Assembly (NCBI GenBank): GCA_009733575.1
Contig: ML769422.1
Location: forward strand, 200,319 to 264,318
Source of the DNA: Gymnopus androsaceus JB14
Taxonomy: Eukaryota > Basidiomycota > Agaricomycetes > Agaricales > Omphalotaceae
DNA length: 64,000 bases
Reading direction: 5' to 3'
Part shown: positions 48,372 to 59,419 of the stretch, in pieces
Numbering within the stretch: the stretch's first letter is position 1
How the letters are laid out: the number at the start of each line of letters is the position of its first letter
Position numbers and translations under genes: made by a program
The notes under the pieces: model-generated
Databases searched by the model: none
Seen by the model: only the letters and a program-made list of their open reading frames with translations
What the model was told of the DNA's origin: nothing

Positions 48372-49051
48372 GTGAACCAAGCTCAACGCGACGGCACTAA
48401 TTTAACGAGATTGATACGAAGAATCGAGAAGGCCGTTTACTCAACGGACAAGACTGGGACGATTCCTCGGCCAGTGACATTTGAATCAAGTCAGTGTCAC
48501 TCGAAACTCTACAGGCCAGAAAATAACACATTCTCCTTGCCTGGCATGAACTCTTAAAATTTACTAAAAGACTGTTAAAGAATGTCGAGCTGGCTGGGAT
48601 ATCTTCCTGAGTTTATTACGCTTTGTTCCAGGTTGAACCTGAGCTAAACGTGTTCAAGAACAGTTATGAAGATATCGGATCAAATTTAGAGCGATTTGAG
48701 GCGTTTCTCAAGTCTGTAGAGCAGGTAAATTTGCTGTCACTTTCCAGCCGCTTCCAATCGCCACCCTCGAGAATTCCAAAGCACCACAAGAAGGTATGGC
48801 AGAGCAGCTCGCGCAAATGACTGTCCAAATGAGAAAGAAAAGCACTTTTCTGAACGTGTGGCAGATGTAGAGGAAACACAGACGAAGCGGGAGAGCAATG
48901 TTAGGAGATGGGGACCCAGAAGATCAGGATAAGGGACCACCGTGGCAAGAATGGGTCTACGATCTGTTTTCTTGTGGCAGCGGTGGTTGGAGTAAAAAGT
49001 ATGTTTATCTTTATGATTTTCTTCATAGGACTTACTGTACGAAGTAAATTT
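48372..49051 (+). pseudogene. USE1 pseudogene (intron-containing copy)
   Basis: Matches the USE1 gene at 20755-21720 in inverted orientation: 'TNLTRLIRRIEKAV', 'KRLLKNVELAGIS', 'YEDIGSNLERFEAFLKSVEQ' and the membrane anchor 'ICFLVAAVVGV'. Intron sequence and positions are retained, so it was copied as DNA and not from mRNA. The start codon is lost (parent ATGGATCCAACAGTT; here the region reads with TAG and TGA). A parental TGG is TGA near 48482, a 6-bp duplication follows, and the middle region around 48760-48850 is shortened. It cannot give a functional SNARE. Confidence 0.85.
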
Positions 49052-49528
49052 ATGGTGAGTCGCTTTTTTTTTTTTGCGGAATGGAACAAGCAACTAATTG
49101 GGCTGCATTTGCTTAGTATCGCTATATATATATGGATATATGTCTGCGTACGTGTTCTTATATCGCCAGCGGTGAAAATGAGCTGGAGGCAGCGTCGCTT
49201 AGGCGCTATACCGGTGTTGTCGCTGCACAGGTAGAGTCTGTCGGCATAATTACCGATGATATTGTACTTTGTACGACAAAAACACTGAATAGGAAAGACC
49301 GTTAATGATTGTTCTAGCGTTACTTGCTGCTCTACGTTGCGTTGAAACCGCGAGTCCCATTGAGATCGAGCGCTTATCCTATCTATATATATATGGGCTC
49401 TTCGATCAACCATCATGTTGACACTGGTTTTGCAGTGCCAGGCATTCTATTGTTCTCTTTCGTCGCTTCCCATTAAGTAGAATTGAGCTGGTCTTATTCC
49501 TTCACTCGCCCTCTAGGAACCGCACTTC
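49052..49528. other. Intergenic
   Basis: No gene is seen. AT dinucleotide runs lie at 49123-49137 and 49380-49393. The right end is the leader of the membrane-protein gene. Confidence 0.4.
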
Positions 49529-52500
49529 ATGGCTTTCTCTCCCAGTACTAACGCTAGTTCAGCGACTCTCGCAAATCCCACGTCCACGACAAGCCATTCT
49601 CATTCTCAAACTGTCGTAGGCGAATCCAAATATGACTATCCATATACCGATGGTACTAGGACGCCCGCAAGTATGCCGACGACACCATCATATATGTACC
49701 ACGACTCCAAGACCGCCTACTCTGGCGGAGACGACGGGCTCAGTCAAGCTGGCTCAAGCATTACCACAGGAGTAGCCCGAGACTCGACGTATCTCCTTCC
49801 AACCACAGACAGGAAGAAAAATCGATATGTACGTCCGCTACCATTCATTCTCGCTTGTACCATGTCTTGATGAATTGTTGTGTTGTTGTAGATTCCAGTA
49901 GTGCTGCGCTTGCTTATTGCAGTCGGTGTGCCGATTTCTTTGGTTCTGCTAGCAATTGCATTGGAAGTGGGGATATTCTTTTCTCAGAAGAATGAATGGT
50001 GCGTAACAGTCAAAATCGCAAATAATAATGATTCATTCCTTCTTCCAGGCTTTCATGTACCGACACAAAATGCCCTCAGTTTTGCATCAGCTCAATTCTT
50101 ACTTGTGCGTACATGCTTATCTGCTATGCGCAGGGTTCATTGACGACCACTCTCATTCTTCAGTCTATTATTCCTACTCGTGCGTACATGCTTGGCTGCT
50201 ATATGCAGGGTTTGTTGACGACCACTCTCGATTTAGTCTTTGTTGTATTTCCTGCATGGCTATATCGTGAATTAGACTGGCATATCCGATGGTATCAAGT
50301 CCGTTTTTTTACTTGTTCAAGGTGGACGGAGTTCTTATTTATATCATTATCAGCCATATGTTGTCATGTCTCGAGGAAACGCGAGAGCGGAGGAGTCCGT
50401 GTTGTTGGATTATGTGAGTCTAGCAATTACTACAACCTGCAGGATGGAACGCTAACTAATTTCTGTAGGTCTCCCTAGGGTGAGTTGGCTGCCATAAGTT
50501 TGTATCGATGACATCCTGACAAAGTTGTCCATTCCATCCCATTCCTAGCCCGATATTCAGTATCATAAATTCCGCCAAATTCAAGCATCGTGTCATTACG
50601 TGGTCCACGCTGACTGCTCTGGCATCGTACATCCTACAGCCACTTGGTGAGCGGAGGCCTCAGTTCTCTGTGTCAGTCTGCTTCTTTTGCTAATCAATCA
50701 TTTAGCTGGATCGATGTTTCAACTTCGGAATCTTAATCAAGCACAACGTGAGTTGCAGTACTACTTGTGATGGACGAAAGTCCGTGCTTATCATAATCAC
50801 ATTTTATAGCTACAACTATTACTAGTACAAGAATTATTGACGTCGCCGACTTTTCCAACTTGACGGCTTTTACCTCTTCTGCTGGGGTGCGTGATTGATT
50901 CTTTTACAGATTACTTGTAAAATAACTGGTAGTTTCCTCTATTCGCAGTTTGTAGAAGCCTCTGTTTTCACCGACCTACCTGATCCATCATTCATCCAAA
51001 AAGGCTGGGCTACTGCCCAATTTGAGGTATATATCGAGGATACTTGATAATATTTGGGCTAACTGTGCTTCTAGTTCCCAGGTGGCTCTTACCTCAATGC
51101 TAGTCTAGCTCTCAACACTTCGGGTATCCAATCGAACCCTACTTGTTCAGTCCCAAATGGAACTCTTTCAGTAACATCAAACGATGGTGTTTTCACGATC
51201 AGTTCTACTTCATCGGCTGGGTGTGCACTATCAGTTACTACCCTCAATGCTAGTGTACGTCCATTAACCTGTTGTCCTCGTTAAGGCTTTGGTTTTAACC
51301 TTTGTTTGGACTCATATATATAGATCTCTGCACTACAATACGGTGTCGTCCCAGTGCCCGAGAGTTGTAGCTCCGTTAATAACGTCACACAGAGTCCTGT
51401 AATGTTTTGGTATGTCCTGTCTCGATACATATTGCGTTTCATACTGAATGGCGCATCAGGTTTCTCAACGTTGCAACGGACGGAACGCCACAAGCTAGTA
51501 CAATCTTTTGCAAGCCTACCATTGAGGCATTCAATGTCCTAGCTACTACGAATTTGAACAACAATTCAGTATCCGTGCAGCTATTGAACAGTGACGTAGC
51601 GCCCAACAGTGTTACTAATGGCCCGTATTCGAATGCTCCGCTGAATGGGTTAGTTGATTCGAATCTTATTTTGTCGCTCCTATACTGAGTGTTCTTCAGC
51701 GTCATCTTTGAAAATTACACAGACACTCTCCTTCAAGCTAAAGCGAACGCGGTCAACAATGCTGTCCCGGGAGCGATCTTTCAGCTTGCAGCACAGAGTG
51801 GGGGCCTTGATGCCGCCTTTAGTGCACCAAACCCTTTTTTGGATAATACGACTTATGTCTATGTTCGTCCCCCTGTTGTTTTTCTGTCGTTTTTCGTTCC
51901 CCCTTGCTTATTGCAGCGTTCATTTATAGCAAATGTATCTGGCCCTATTAGCGAAATCGGTTTATTTTGTCCCGCAAAACACTGTCCTACAAGCTCAGAT
52001 AACATCTATAACCTTACGCCTGACTATCAAGTACGTGTGTCTTTTTTGTTATTCCAGCGAGCATACCCTGATATATAATCATCAGCCCTTTACCAGGGCA
52101 TGGTTTAGCCTTTTTCCTCTTCTTCATTGGCTTCACCGGAGCAATTGTCCATATCATCAGTCATCGGCAACGCAAAGGTCTCTATCTCTCTACCGCTCCT
52201 GGCACAATAGCAGCAACAATCGGAATGACCTCTCATTCTGGATTCGGCGAGCTGCTCATGCCATATGACGACGAAGCCACGCTTCAGCGCAAGCTGAGCG
52301 ATTTGAGGTTTAGTATTGATAGACGGACGGGTGCGATCGTGGCTACTCCCGCTAGCTCGTCTAGGGAATCAAAGAGGATGTCAAAGAAGACTGCGAGAGA
52401 TGAAGCGATGGAGTCGTTATTGGGTGGTGATCGCAAACGGACGCCGAGTGAGATGGGGATGGCGGAGCTAGGGTTGTCGGAATCTTCATCTCAAGCTGCG

Positions 52501-52551
52501 TTTGAGGCGGCGTCAGCTCAGCCTGGCTATCCGCCGATGAGGAGTCCTTGA
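49529..52551 (+). CDS. DUF3433-like multi-pass membrane protein
   Basis: ATG at 49529, stop at 52549-52551, with about a dozen introns. A Ser/Thr-rich cytosolic N-terminus precedes a membrane segment ('LLIAVGVPISLVLLAIALEV'). More segments follow around 'WLYRELDWHIRWYQ', then 'PYVVMSRGNAR' and 'ITWSTLTALASYILQPL'. The central extracytosolic region is Asn/Thr-rich with many N-glycosylation sequons. A last membrane segment ('LAFFLFFIGFTGAIVHII') leads to a charged cytosolic tail ending 'YPPMRSP'. The 'RELDW..RWYQPY' pattern and topology match fungal DUF3433 proteins, of unknown function. A 75-bp in-frame tandem duplication at 50107-50256 repeats 'AYMLICYAQG'/'AYMLGCYMQG', each copy carrying an intron-like acceptor. 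Confidence 0.55.
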
Positions 52552-52939
52552 GCCCGTTTTAATGATTCAGGTTCGGAATTTTGATGAGGCCGGTCTTTTC
52601 TTGTTTTAACGAGGTTGGACGTTGTTTATAAATGGACTCTTTTCGACGTGCTTTGCTTAGTGTTACTGCTGCTAATGTATCTACGTAGATTATGGTAATT
52701 GGTTGATTGTTGATACCACAAATATGACTTTATTTTCTTGGAGGTGGGAGGACGCTCCAACGCTAGTTAATAACTCGTCAACCTGCTGACCTATCATTCA
52801 AGAGAATTTGGTCTAAAACGTTCATTTGATCTATCTAAATAGCATGAGTACTGTACATACAGTTGAGTATTTTACTATTCTCTCTTTCGCAGACTTGTTT
52901 TTCTAAGCAATATCTCTTCTTTCGTGCACGCTTGAAACC
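52552..52939. other. Intergenic, convergent 3' ends
   Basis: 388 bp between convergent stop codons. AT-rich; nothing seen. Confidence 0.5.
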
Positions 52940-54834
52940 TTAGACTTTGGCAAGAAGCGATCGTCCAGACATTTCTACCAAAAACAAATCAATATACACT
53001 AGTTCCTCAGCCAGCAGAATTAAAAAAACATACCTTTAGGTTGGGGCAACCCCAAAAGATCCAATACCGTCGGCGCAACATCACACAACGCCCCAGGCTC
53101 TTGCTCTCCATCATCCAGATCAGCCGCAAACTTGAACTTCTTCGGATCCCCAGTCATGATAAACGGAACTGGGTTTGTTGTATGCGCTGTATGCGGAGCC
53201 CCCGTCTCTGCATTTCTCATCTGTTCCGCATTTCCATGATCTGCCGTTATAAGCAACAAGTACCCCGCCTTCTCACAAGCCTCATAAACGATCCCTACTG
53301 CTTCGTCGGTGTGCGTTATCGCCTCGACAGCAGCGTCAAAAACACCGGTATGTCCAACCATATCCGGAGGAGCGAAATTACACATGATAAATTCGTGTTT
53401 AGCATCGAGGACTACGGATGCGACTTTTTCAGCCACTTCTTTGACGGACATGGAGGGCTGTTTGTCGTAGGTTGCGACCTTTGGTGAAGGGAATCATGTG
53501 CCGTTCTTCGTTGGAGAATTGTTTTTCGACGCCGCCATTGAAGAAGAAGGTGACGTGAGCGTATTTTTCGGTTTCTGGGAGAGGGTGGAAGTGATGTTAG
53601 TTGGATAAGGCAGGGAGATAGAACGGATGTACCTGCGATATGAGCCTGTTTGATATCGTGTCGTGGCAAGCCATTCAGCGAGGACGTTGGTCATTTCTTG
53701 AGGAGGGAAAGCTACAGGGAAAGGGAATTCGGAGTTGTACCGGGACATAGTGGTGATGATGCTAGAAAGGGAATGAGATGTATGTGAATCATCGATGAGA
53801 CCAGAATCTTACAAGATCCTTGGGTACGGTCACTTCCATTGGTTTGTCAGGAAGACCAAGAACAGTAACAATTTCACGCATTCTGTCCGAACGGTAGTTG
53901 AACATGAATAGAGTGTCATTATCTACGACACTATGTTAGTCTAGTTGTCTTAGGAGACGGCCAAACGCACCTTTTATCCGACCTTCGTCTCCGTTCACAA
54001 TGATAGGCTTCAAAAACTCGTCCGTAACATCCTTCTCATAGTTACTTTTGATAGCGTCCATGACACCAGTCTTGGCCTCCAGCTTTTCGCCCTCTCCGCC
54101 AACAAGCCCATCCACAGCGATCTTGACTCTTTCCCAACGCTTATCACGATCCATAGCGTAATATCGACCAACAACCGTCGCCAACTCACCATACTCTTCC
54201 TTCTTCATGAATTCGAGTAGCTGGTCGTAGTAGATGTTAAAGGAGCGAGGAGCAGTATCGCGGCCGTCACCGAAAAAGTGGACATAGGTGTGGGGTACAC
54301 CTTGTTCTTTGGCGGTTTCGAGCAGGGCGAAGAGATGGATGGATGTGAGAATGGACACCGCCGTCAGAGATCAAGCCGAGTAAATGCAATCTCCCATTCC
54401 CCTCTTTAGCCTTCTTCATACTTTCTAGAATAACAGGGTTCTTGTGAAATTCCTTTTTCTTGATCGATACGTCGATTTTGACTATGTCTTGCCAGACGAT
54501 ACGACCAGCGCCAATGTTCAAGTGACTGTGAAAAGTGAGTGCGATGCCCCCCATTCGAAAAAGTCATAGACGTACCCGACTTCAGAGTTGCCCATGAAGA
54601 CCGTCACTGAGGCCAACAGCAGTACCATGAGCAGCCAGTGTACGGTAGCTGTGCTCTTTGCCGATGGTATCCATGTTCTTCGTGGTACCTGCCTCGATAG
54701 CATTTCCTTCAAGACCAGGCTGCGTTGCGACACCCCATCCATCGTGGACGCTTAACCACGAATTGTCAGTTGTATCGATTACCCGATAAAGAAAATTCTT
54801 ACATCAGGCAGACTTTGTTCTTGACTTCGGGCAT
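52940..54834 (-). CDS. 2,3-bisphosphoglycerate-independent phosphoglycerate mutase, frame interrupted
   Basis: Minus strand, ATG at 54832-54834 ([10 protein letters not shown]), stop at 52940-52942 after 'MSGRSLLAK'. Conserved blocks in order: 'VHDGWGVA', the catalytic Ser in 'MGNSEVG', '[14 protein letters not shown]', '[10 protein letters not shown]', '[12 protein letters not shown]', '[17 protein letters not shown]', '[12 protein letters not shown]', '[15 protein letters not shown]', '[20 protein letters not shown]', 'DMVGHTG', '[11 protein letters not shown]'. It interconverts 3- and 2-phosphoglycerate in glycolysis with Mn2+. Introns are canonical. However, five single extra bases break the frame, near 54597, 54345, 53750, 53672 and 53488. 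No internal nonsense or catalytic loss is seen otherwise. For a core enzyme, insertion errors or a dead allele are more likely than normal decay. Confidence 0.8.
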
Positions 54835-56248
54835 TGGATGTGGATGGATGTAGATGGAGATCAAGGAAGAAGAAGAACGCGTCGCAATTAGCCTGCCGCG
54901 CTGGCCGTCCGTCTTTCCATTTTTAGTTGGATTGGCGCCAAGGCGCCTAAAGACCTCACTCACGTCGCTTGCAGTGATACTTACTGTAGAGTGATAGAGT
55001 ATATATTATGGCTTGTTTCGCATGCCTGTGGAGACCTGCATTAAATTCTAAATTTGATAGATGTCCGTAGTCGTCTATTGAACACGGTTGCAGAATTTCT
55101 TTGGAGCGAGAGTTCGCGGGAAATCGTCTTTGACACCAGCAGAAGTAGAGACAGCTTGTCGCTTGCCTTCGATCGTGAAAGCTAGCTACATACTGTAGTA
55201 ATAAGTGTGAAGTATAGGGAGAACGTTACATTGAGGCTGCCTGAACCGAGTAGCATGTATCACCGACATCCGACGACAACGACCGTACTTATGATCTGAG
55301 CATTCACGCAGCGCGCCATTGAAATCGCGTAGATCCCACTAAAACCTAAAAACAAACCGCCGGCAGCTGTTTGCTGAGCAGAACAGAGTTTTTGCTTTCC
55401 AATTCCTCCGAGGTGAAGACGCCAAATAAGGTCAGGTCCAGAGGGATGTATGCGGTGATATGCTGTGATATGATAATTATTACTTACCATCGAGGCTTTT
55501 TTCGGACACCATGGCGTGAAAGCTGGCTTCCAAAATGCATCTTCCATCCAGCTTTTCAGCCGTCAGCCGTCAATGCCGTCGGGGACGTCCGTCGATGACT
55601 TGTCCCAGTGGATACTTACTATATTTCAACCTCGAGGCAGCAAGGATTGACGCGAGGATTGTGTAAAACTGTCACCCTTTTCGCTCGTTTTTCATGGATG
55701 TATGCGTAGTATGTAGATCGTAAGGCCACGGTCTAGAGGAAAGGAAAGGAGTTCTGGTTAGCTCGAGGCGGCGCCACGGTGGGAGCTAGCTAGATTCAGA
55801 AGTTTGTTGAGCAGGACAAGTGCTGTAGTCAGCAAGTTGGAAAAGAAGGTTCAATATAAGTCGAATATAACCTGACAGAGAAGAAACGCGGAGGACGGAG
55901 AGCTGCGCACTTGACATGATTGCTTGACTGGATGTCAATGTTATATTTCCGGCTCGGAGAAATCGGGGGTCGGACCATGTTGCCGATTGGAAGCCAACCA
56001 GTGAAAGCAGAAACTGTTGTTTTTTCTTTTATGTTTCGTTTGGACGCCGTTTCTGAAGCAGACAGCGCATAACAATCAGTGTCAAGAACAAAAGAATAAG
56101 AATAAGAAAATATAATTAAATAATAAGTAGCTCGGCCTTCCTCCCGCGGGCTTCATCACGTCAGATTTTATAGCTTGTCAAGTAACTGTCAGCTGGATCC
56201 TTACAAATTAGACCGTCGATTCTCCAATGCCCCATCTTACCCCGCCGC
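54835..56248. other. Intergenic with a possible small gene
   Basis: A minus-strand ORF at 55260-55547 (MEDAFWKPAF) contains a hydrophobic stretch ('AAGGLFLGFSGIYAISMA') and a GTAAGT donor at about 55490. It could be a small membrane protein with an intron, of low certainty. The rest is promoter-like sequence for the flanking genes. Confidence 0.3.
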
Positions 56249-57762
56249 ATGTCTCTTCCAAACGATGTTTGGCTTCAAATTGTCCAGTTCATCTCTCCCT
56301 CCGCCGTACAAAGCCTTTACAGTCTCAATAGCGCGTTTTTTAATGTAGCTATGGACTATCGCTATCAACAGATCAGTTTTTCCTACCTCAGCGACCGGAT
56401 GCTATGGCAGATGAAGCGTCTTCAGTAAGTCCGGCTGCTTTGAACACTGGGATATCTTTCCAACAATTTTCTAGGGATCCAGAAGTCGCGAAGCGGGTTC
56501 GAATTTTACATATATACCCTCAGTTCGTCAAGGACGCTGCGGCTATAGACACGATTCATGCACCCTTGTCTCTGATCTCCAAATTTGGTGAAATAGCAGG
56601 CCAGTTCAAGTTTGGCAAACAGAAATCGCGTCTACCGCTCAAATTCAAAACGTGCGCCGACCTCATGCATGTCATGACCGATATTTTGAGCCATCTCCCC
56701 AATCTCACCGACTATCATGTCCTATGGTGTGGTTTACCTACCATTGGCAGCTATCCTGCGCTTGTTCTTTCGTCTCCTTTACGATTGAACTTGCGCTGCC
56801 TACGCCTCGAAATATCCCTCGAAAAGCTCGAATATATGTTAACCCAGTCTCTTCCAGAGATTGAAGAGCTGGACCTTTTTATTCGCGTCGATCATCTTCT
56901 TGATTCCCACCATTACTATGCCATACTTCTCCTGCTTGCCCATATGATCAGCTCATTACATTCCTCCCTTCGCAAGCTCACCATCCAGCTCTGGGAGCCA
57001 TTCGATATCTCTCCTCTATTCTTCTCCATCTCACACCTCCCCCTGCTCGACAAACTTTCCCTATCAATTCCAATGAGCTCACCGAACCTTGGCAATCCAG
57101 CTGGTCTGATAAGCTTCTTGAACTGTCACTCGAGCACATTACGTTCGCTTTCTATTCGTGCTTCCGAGCTAGGAGGGCGTAGCTTGATACCCAACGACAT
57201 CCAGCTCGGCGGATGGATGGACGAGACCTTTTCCAAAGTCAGCCTATCTGGCATAACATCACTCGAGATTAGTCTTAATCTAGTCCCGTTCGATTCCGCC
57301 CTCCTTTGTGTCAGACGCTTCTCGAACACGCTGACCTCACTCATCTTCACGGGGCTTCATCTTGCCTATGAAGATCTGGAACTTCTGACTGCTGCCTTTC
57401 CTCCGTGTCGGAAGCATACACTCCAGTACGCTCGTATTGGTCCGTTGGCTCTCAGTCCTCAACTAGTGGATCTACTAGCTGATAGGTTTGCGGGCATCGA
57501 AAAACTGGAATTGCTCGTAAAGTCCATTGTTCCTTCGGAAGGCGACGTCCCATTTTTCTATGGTCGCATTGGTACCGAACGGGATCAGGACGAAGGGCAA
57601 GTTGGGCGGTTTATCGAGGAAATGAAGCATCGTCGGTACCCAAAGTGGAAGCTTCGGCATTTGGATCTGCTGGGTAGTTCGTATCCTAAACTGAACGCCT
57701 CGGAGGCACAATATAGAAGTGTCTTCATGCAATGTGTGCCTGCGTTGCAGACATTTGTATGA
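56249..57762 (+). CDS. F-box/leucine-rich protein
   Basis: Two exons: 56249-56424 and 56475-57762, joined in frame through 'RLQ'+'DPEVAKRV'. The N-terminus 'MSLPNDVWLQIVQFISPSAV' with 'LYSLNSAFFNVAMDYRY' is an F-box. About 430 residues of irregular leucine-rich repeats follow ('LPNLTDYHVLWCGLP', 'LNLRCLRLEISLEKL', 'LRKLTIQL', 'LPLLDKLSLSIPM', 'TSLEISLNLV', 'LTSLIFTGLHL'). It would be a substrate receptor of an SCF ubiquitin ligase; the substrate is unknown. The frame is fully open, in contrast to the decayed F-box gene at 38 kb. The second exon has its own ATG (56404), but the F-box lies upstream of it. Confidence 0.7.
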
Positions 57763-58859
57763 TGATGGGTGTTTTTGCTTGCTTGCATAGAGTAATGATT
57801 TTTTGCTTCTCGTCGTGACTCTTTCTTTTGCTAGACTCATTGCATTTTGACCGCTTCATATGTGTAACCTTCCATCCATCGACCATTTTGTAGCAATAGT
57901 AGTATATGTACAGTTGTGTATATGGTATGCTCTTCCGGCTCTACTTGTACATAGAGATAATCTTTTGGACATATGCAATTCTTCCTGCACCAATTAGTAT
58001 ACGCGCTCTCATCTCAGCCTATGAGTCAGTGTCCGCCATTTGGTTTGAGCACATGTTTCTGATGACAGCTTTGCCTTTGTTCTTCTTCCCCATGAATAGA
58101 TCAAGTACCTTGAATCCGAATGCGAATATTTCGCAGGCATTGCACCTACACAAAAAGCAAGTGGACATAATGGCTCGATGTCTTCTCCAGCCAGACATTG
58201 CGCAAGCTAGGGGCGTGCGCCATTTCCAACTGGTTACTGGCTCGAACTGGCTCGAATCTTCCCTCGTTCCTTTTCAAATCTGTAGCAAGGTAAAGAATAG
58301 CGTGGCGTGATCCAGGTCTCTTCAAGTAAACAAGCAGATAGAATCATGGCTAAAATATTTTTAGGTCTGCAAGAAGGTTCCCTCCAGAATGCTATTCGGA
58401 TTTTCAAGGGTTTTCGAAGGGCTCCGGTGGAGATTGGCAGTAATTCTCCATGCCTGGTTATGCAAGTTTCTTATGGCCTAGGTGCTGTGCTGGTGAGATA
58501 CCACATTACCAGTCCTCGGATCCACGCAGGAGCGACTTAAGTATTTTCCGACGTTTTTCAGATCCGAGCTGATTGTACACGGAGCGTGTTACGGTATGAG
58601 GCGTGAGTGCTCATCGACTTGCCCATTGCTATTGCATATTGTCGTAAACTCTTCACCGTACTTTACGATACGGGTTGAGCTAATCACGATTATTTGACTT
58701 TTAGTTGGGCTCGAACCCGTATAAGTACGGTATGGTACAGTATGGTAGGCCAATTTATCAAGGACTTTTTGCGGTTTGGAGTCAATTATGTTTAATCATT
58801 TCACTTCGTTCTTGCATTGTTCTTGCAGGAGGAAAAAACTTGCATTCATCTATTAATGC
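57763..58859. other. Intergenic with possible kinase relic on minus strand
   Basis: On the minus strand between about 58070 and 58230 the sequence reads 'EIFAFGFKVLDLFMG', like protein-kinase subdomain IX ('D.FAFG...LELFTG'), preceded in another frame by 'KWRTP', like the activation-segment 'RWRAPE'. No intact gene can be built. Confidence 0.25.
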
Positions 58860-59365
58860 ATCTCCGCTCTCATCGCTGGAGAGGTCGCTGCTTCTTTACT
58901 TGCCTTTGTATTCAGGTAACAGTGCGGAGTACTCCTTGGACCGTCTAGTTTCCTCAGCCACCTCCCTTGATTTTACAAACGCCTGGACCTTTGTCAGCGC
59001 TGTATTTGACTGCTCCTCCCCAAGCATGAATGTGCCAGACCAGCAGGAGTTTGAGTCTTTTTTCAATACGATCTCTAGCTGTCGAAGGATGCTGTTGAGT
59101 GGTCTATGGAAGACGGGGTACAGCAAGCTTATACCGGATTCATTGAATTTCAAGGTGTCCGCACTCGCACTGCTTTAGTGCGGAGAACGAAGAGGCCTTG
59201 GATCGTCTTATCCAGACCCTAAAGGATCTCTCCAAGTCCGCATCCGGGTTCCAAGAATTGGGGCCGCTACTATTACGAATCTTCTCCAGGAGTAACAGTT
59301 GGAGCATGCCATTGATCTTCATGTTATCGTCGCGAGTGGAGCACTGGGTCTCGTCAAATTATTAG
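58860..59365 (+). pseudogene. Unrecognised gene fragment with frame break
   Basis: An exon after an acceptor near 58917 reads 'SLDRLVSSATSLDFTNAWTF', 'QEFESFFNTISSCRRMLLSG' and 'LIPDSLNFKVSALALL', then a stop. One base further the frame continues 'SAENEEALDRLIQTLKDLSK', 'ELGPLLLRIFSRS' to a stop at 59363-59365. The composition is protein-like, mostly helical, with no family recognised. It lies just upstream of the Crinkler-like gene in the same direction. The break is one extra base near 59174. Confidence 0.35.
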
Positions 59366-59419
59366 TCAGGGCGTCTAAACTCAGCTTTTAGTATTAGTTG
59401 AATCCTGATTCAAACCACG

